This document shows positions 6,351 through 9,036 of a stretch of DNA of 9,036 nucleotides, in pieces. The stretch is from Candidatus Altarchaeum sp. CG2_30_32_3053 (GTDB taxonomy: Archaea; Altiarchaeota; Altiarchaeia; Altiarchaeales; Altiarchaeaceae). The DNA lies in assembly GCA_001873845.1 (NCBI GenBank), contig MNZY01000187.1:1-9036 (forward strand). The letters are read 5' to 3'. The position numbers were made by a program, and so were the translations under genes. Each line of letters begins with the position of its first letter. Within the stretch, counting starts at the first letter, position 1. The notes beneath the pieces are model-generated. The model saw only the letters and a list, made by a program, of their open reading frames with translations. It was not told the origin of the DNA and made no database searches.

Positions 6351-7631
6351 ATGAAACATACAGACATTAAAATTGCTGTTTATGGGCAGGGAAAGATGGG
6401 GTTGCCACTTGCACAGGTAATGGCTCAATATTACAAAGTTATTGGTGTTGATATTAACAAAAATTTAACTGAAAATTTAAATAAAGGAATAAATCCAATA
6501 ACTAGTGAACATGGATTGGACGAATTACTCACAAAAAATTTAAAATCAAAAAATTATAAAGCAACAACTGATTTTGAATATGTGGCACAAAATTCAAATA
6601 TTCATATAATTTTAGTTCCTACGCTTATAAAAGAGAATAAGCCGGATTTGAGCATTGTTAAAGATGTTGCAGGAAAGATAAGTAAGGGACTGAAGAAAAA
6701 CGATATTATAATTACCGAATGCACGATGCCTCCGGGTTCAACTGAAATGTTAATTCCTATTTTTGAAGAAAGCCAATTGAAATACATTGCTGACTTTGGG
6801 CTTGCTCACTGTCCCGAGCGGACTATGACAGGAACAGCAATCAGGGACATAACCAAGCAGTATCCAAAAATCATCGGAGCGAGTGATGAAAGAACTTTGA
6901 ATATAGTTAAAGAAATTTATAAAAAGATAAATATCAAAGGTACAATTGTTATGTCTACAATTGTTGCTGCTGAAATGGTTAAGGTCTTTGAGGGATGTTA
7001 CAGAGATGTAAATATTGCGCTTGCAAACGAATTGTCTTATGTTTGCGAAAAGTACAATGTTGATTCCAAAGAAATTTTTAAGGCGGCAAATTCACAGCCA
7101 TATTGCCATATTCACAATCCAGGATATGTTGGCGGACATTGCATTCCGTATTATCCATGGTTTGTTATTGATGAAAATACAGAACTAATGCAAACAGCAA
7201 GAAAAATTAATGAAAATGTAATTGATAGATTAGTTATGAAAGTTGTTGAAGGATTGAATGAAATTAATAAATCAATTAAAAATTCAAATATCCTGATTTT
7301 GGGGCTGACATTCAGGGGAAATGTTTATGAACTTGCACATACTCCAGCAAAGCCGTTCATTGAAAAATTAAAGAAATTTAATCCGAAAATTTATGCTTTT
7401 GACCCGCTGTGTAATGATAAGGACTATGAAAAATTTGGAGTTGAATTTAAAGATATTGATGATATTGATAATTATAAGGATATTGACTGCGTTGTGATTT
7501 TAGCGGACCATAAGGACTTTTATAAAATTGAATGGAATAAAGCTGGCAGAGAAATGAGAAACAAAGTAATAGTTGACATCAGAGGTGTTGTTGATGAAAG
7601 CAAAGCAAAATTAAGGATTCTTAAATTGTAA
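6351..7631 (+). CDS. UDP-N-acetyl-hexosamine 6-dehydrogenase (nucleotide sugar dehydrogenase)
   Basis: This 426-residue enzyme belongs to the UDP-glucose/GDP-mannose dehydrogenase family. It makes a UDP-N-acetylhexosaminuronic acid by two NAD-linked oxidations at C6. The N-terminal Rossmann motif is YGQGKMGLPLA (11-21). TECTMPPGST (122-131) and HCPERTMTGTAIRDI (153-167) match UDP-HexNAc dehydrogenases rather than UDP-glucose dehydrogenases. K211 and N221 lie in the central helix (EMVKVFEGCYRDVNIALANE). GYVGGHCIPYYPW (258-270) holds the catalytic C264. The C-terminal UDP-binding domain shows LGLTFRGNVYELAHTPA (317-333). This departs from the usual D-x-R, as in an archaeal subgroup with RGGVKET-type motifs. 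Context favours UDP-GlcNAc (WbpA role); UDP-ManNAc (WecC role) is possible, so no symbol is given. It lies 12 bases after the oxidoreductase and is the last cassette gene, although it would catalyse the first reaction. Confidence 0.9.
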   Translation: MKHTDIKIAVYGQGKMGLPLAQVMAQYYKVIGVDINKNLTENLNKGINPITSEHGLDELLTKNLKSKNYKATTDFEYVAQNSNIHIILVPTLIKENKPDLSIVKDVAGKISKGLKKNDIIITECTMPPGSTEMLIPIFEESQLKYIADFGLAHCPERTMTGTAIRDITKQYPKIIGASDERTLNIVKEIYKKINIKGTIVMSTIVAAEMVKVFEGCYRDVNIALANELSYVCEKYNVDSKEIFKAANSQPYCHIHNPGYVGGHCIPYYPWFVIDENTELMQTARKINENVIDRLVMKVVEGLNEINKSIKNSNILILGLTFRGNVYELAHTPAKPFIEKLKKFNPKIYAFDPLCNDKDYEKFGVEFKDIDDIDNYKDIDCVVILADHKDFYKIEWNKAGREMRNKVIVDIRGVVDESKAKLRILKL

Positions 7632-7672
7632 ATTTATTTCATTGTAAAAAATTTTCATTGTAAAAATTTACC
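7625..7672 (+). repeat. 16-base tandem repeat spanning the gene junction
   Basis: Three adjacent 16-base units run from the last codons of the dehydrogenase to the base before the GTG of the next gene: ATTGTAAATTTATTTC (7625-7640), ATTGTAAAAAATTTTC (7641-7656) and ATTGTAAAAATTTACC (7657-7672). Copies 1 and 2 match at 12 of 16 bases, and copies 2 and 3 at 13. The first unit contains the dehydrogenase stop codon, so the whole spacer appears to derive from duplication of the gene end. Confidence 0.7.
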
Positions 7673-8458
7673 GTGATTTCAAACAAAGCAATTGTTGGCT
7701 TAATAGCATACATATTGGTCTTAGGAATAGCAGAAATTTCTATATCTTATTATTCCCCTGTTTTGGGCATAGTTACTCATCTGATTTTAATGTTCTTCCT
7801 GATATATTATTCCTCAATCGTTGAGAATAAAGAAAAATCAAATTTTTTAATGGCTTTGGCATTACCTTCATTATTGAGAATTATTTCCACATCTATCCCG
7901 CTCATTGTCCTGTCAGATACTGCAATTATACAGTTTTTCATAATATATATTCCTTTGCTTGCAGCTGCCTTTCTTTTAATAAGAAGTCAAAATTTAACTA
8001 TGCAGGATGTTGGATTGATAACAAAAAAAATTTACCTGCAGTTAATTATTGCTACAACAGGGTTGTCTTTTGGTCTTATTGAGTTTTTTATATTAAAGGG
8101 AGAAATACATCCGATAGAAACAGTAAATTTTGCTGAAATTTTGATTTATGCGGCAATTATGATAATTTTTACAGGGCTTACAGAAGAATTAATATTCCGA
8201 GGGATATTGTTAAGTAGAACATATGTATTTTTCGGAACCGATAAAAAAATATACTGCATAATTTTTATTTCTGTAATTTTTATGCTTTTGCATACTGGAT
8301 GGAAATCAATAATTGACCTGATTTTTGTTTTTTTGGTGAGTGTTTTTTACTGTATAATGTTCCTTAAAACAAAAAGTATTGTTGGCATTTCAATGTCACA
8401 CGGCATTATAAATATCATGCTGTTTATCGTCCTGCCCATAGTATATTCTTCAGGGTGA
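7673..8458 (+). CDS. CPBP-family intramembrane metalloprotease (Abi/CAAX protease-like)
   Basis: The 261-residue, very hydrophobic protein has about eight or nine membrane helices (roughly 6-24, 30-50, 60-80, 85-103, 121-141, 155-170, 193-207, 213-231 and 236-255). The three CPBP motifs are all present: EELIFR at 171-176 (EExxxR), FxxxH at 203-207, and HGIIN at 243-247 (HxxxN). The putative metal and catalytic residues are therefore intact and an active enzyme is plausible. Family members cleave prenylated or other membrane peptides, or act in peptide maturation and immunity; the substrate here cannot be told. GTG at 7673 is the only good start, because TAA at 7661-7663 closes the frame upstream. 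It follows the sugar cassette on the same strand after the 16-base repeats and may be read through from it. A T-rich stretch (8461-8465 and 8474-8479) after the stop could end transcription. Confidence 0.88.
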   Translation: MISNKAIVGLIAYILVLGIAEISISYYSPVLGIVTHLILMFFLIYYSSIVENKEKSNFLMALALPSLLRIISTSIPLIVLSDTAIIQFFIIYIPLLAAAFLLIRSQNLTMQDVGLITKKIYLQLIIATTGLSFGLIEFFILKGEIHPIETVNFAEILIYAAIMIIFTGLTEELIFRGILLSRTYVFFGTDKKIYCIIFISVIFMLLHTGWKSIIDLIFVFLVSVFYCIMFLKTKSIVGISMSHGIINIMLFIVLPIVYSSG

Positions 8459-8770
8459 TGTTTTTAAGTTGTATTTTTTCGCAATATTTACTTTATTTTC
8501 ATTATGTGTAAGTAGAACCGCATTCAGTTGTTTTGCCAGTGCAACATCCTTATCATTACATTCTTCCATAATTTTTTCACCCTTTTCATTTATATCTGCA
8601 ATTCCAAAAGAAGTTTCTACTTTTTTGTCCCCAATTGCCAACTGAATTTGTTTATATGTCTCTCCTGAAACATAAATTTTTTTGTATTTTTCAATAACAT
8701 CTTCAATTTTTCCGTCTCTTATTGCTTTTTCTATGAATTTATTATCAGCATAAAATTTTCTTTTTTTCAT
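8450..8770 (-). CDS. Small PIN-like domain protein
   Basis: From the ATG at 8770 the minus-strand gene encodes 106 residues resembling a compact PIN nuclease fold. RKFYADNKFIE (D9) is the first strand and acid, SGETYKQI (E37) the second, and NDKDVALAKQLNAVLLTHNE (72-91) the last acid, strand and helix region. The usual TxD at the end is T88-H89-N90 here, so the fourth acidic position is Asn; activity may be weakened, or another residue (E91) may serve. PIN proteins are often RNases, including VapC toxins, but no antitoxin partner is visible. A TTG at 8848 would add 26 residues containing a hydrophobic stretch (LIIIGLLFL) and could make a membrane-anchored form; the ATG is preferred because the domain starts right after it. 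A weak TATA-like element lies at 8826-8836. The end overlaps the convergent protease gene by 9 bases. Confidence 0.6.
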   Translation of the reverse strand: MKKRKFYADNKFIEKAIRDGKIEDVIEKYKKIYVSGETYKQIQLAIGDKKVETSFGIADINEKGEKIMEECNDKDVALAKQLNAVLLTHNENKVNIAKKYNLKTSP

Positions 8771-8848
8771 AAGGAATAACAGCCCGATAATTATTAATGG
8801 TTGTGTGCCATATGAAAGTAGGCCACTTATATTTTTGTAAATTATCAA

Positions 8849-8934
8849 TTGAATTTTGAAGATTAAATAAAAATTTCAATAAATAATATTTTTGATTATA
8901 CATGACTATCGGCTAAATGAGAAAATTGACCGAA
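8849..8934. other. Short AT-rich spacer between minus-strand genes
   Basis: This stretch separates the small PIN-like gene (longest form) from the gene at the right edge. It contains A/T runs, including a TATA-like string on the minus strand near 8863-8871, about 20 bases before the alternative TTG start. I see no RNA gene, no clear terminator and no repeat here. Confidence 0.35.
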
Positions 8935-9036
8935 TTAAATGTCACCAACCAATTGAAACGAGAATTTTTTCCCATTAATATAATTAATACCAAAACTATT
9001 TAAAGCGTTCAGTCCTAATTCCAGTTTTTCCATCAT
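8935..9036 (-). CDS. 3' end of a minus-strand gene running off the right edge
   Basis: On the minus strand the frame from 9036 is open for 33 codons to a TAA at 8935-8937. The window edge happens to begin with two Met codons, but they are probably internal. The tail reads LELGLNALNSFGINYINGKKF and ends in FQLVGDI. The spacing 'LGLNALNSFGINY' faintly recalls the C-terminal end of retropepsin-like (clan AA) aspartic proteases, where LGxxxLxxFGI-type segments are common. This is a guess from a short piece. The remainder of the gene would have to be read to the right. Confidence 0.4.
   Translation of the reverse strand: MMEKLELGLNALNSFGINYINGKKFSFQLVGDI

Noticed and set aside
8450..8848. Toxin-antitoxin pair centred on the PIN-like protein
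   Set aside because: No small antitoxin-like gene is visible next to it on the minus strand; the 86-base spacer holds no reading frame of note.
1..9036. tRNA, rRNA, insertion sequences or phage genes
   Set aside because: I saw no cloverleaf, rRNA-like stretch, transposase motif or long inverted terminal repeats anywhere in the window.

Overview
This is an AT-rich window with tightly packed genes and no visible Shine-Dalgarno motifs; most starts simply follow an A-run. The closest fit is an archaeon, possibly a DPANN-type lineage such as Woesearchaeota or Pacearchaeota. The reasons are a surface protein built of LamG, four-cysteine repeats and a GT-C membrane domain, an archaeal-style nucleotide-sugar dehydrogenase, SD-less starts and TATA-like upstream elements. 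This is inference; an AT-rich bacterium is not excluded. TGA ends several genes and Trp uses TGG, so the code looks standard.

Layout: (1) Positions 2-145 hold the 3' end of an unrecognised gene. (2) A 253-base AT-rich spacer with a 15-base tandem duplication and a TATA-like element leads into (3) a 1064-residue membrane protein at 399-3593. It has a signal peptide, a LamG-like domain, five four-Cys repeats and a GT-C-type multi-pass glycosyltransferase region. (4) After a spacer made of three 18-base tandem units comes a compact four-gene same-strand cassette at 3687-7631: DegT-type aminotransferase, hexapeptide N-acetyltransferase, Gfo/Idh/MocA oxidoreductase and UDP-sugar 6-dehydrogenase. 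(5) A spacer of three 16-base tandem units precedes a CPBP-family membrane protease gene at 7673-8458. (6) On the minus strand, a small PIN-like gene overlaps the protease gene tail to tail by 9 bases, and the right edge carries the 3' end of another minus-strand gene.

How they fit together: the four cassette enzymes match the steps that turn UDP-GlcNAc into a UDP-2,3-diacetamido-2,3-dideoxy-hexuronic acid in the Pseudomonas Wbp pathway and in archaeal N-glycan synthesis: 6-oxidation, 3-oxidation, 3-transamination, 3-N-acetylation. The genes lie in reverse order of the reactions (E-D-B-A). The GT-C protein just upstream is a candidate consumer of lipid-linked sugars at the outer membrane face, so the window looks like part of a surface-glycan locus. 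No 2-epimerase, flippase or oligosaccharyltransferase is visible here.

The most unusual points are the LamG/Cys-repeat/GT-C fusion, and short tandem duplications (15, 16, 18 and 21 bases) at three spacers and inside one gene. One of these places in-frame ATG...TAG minicistrons directly in front of the aminotransferase start.
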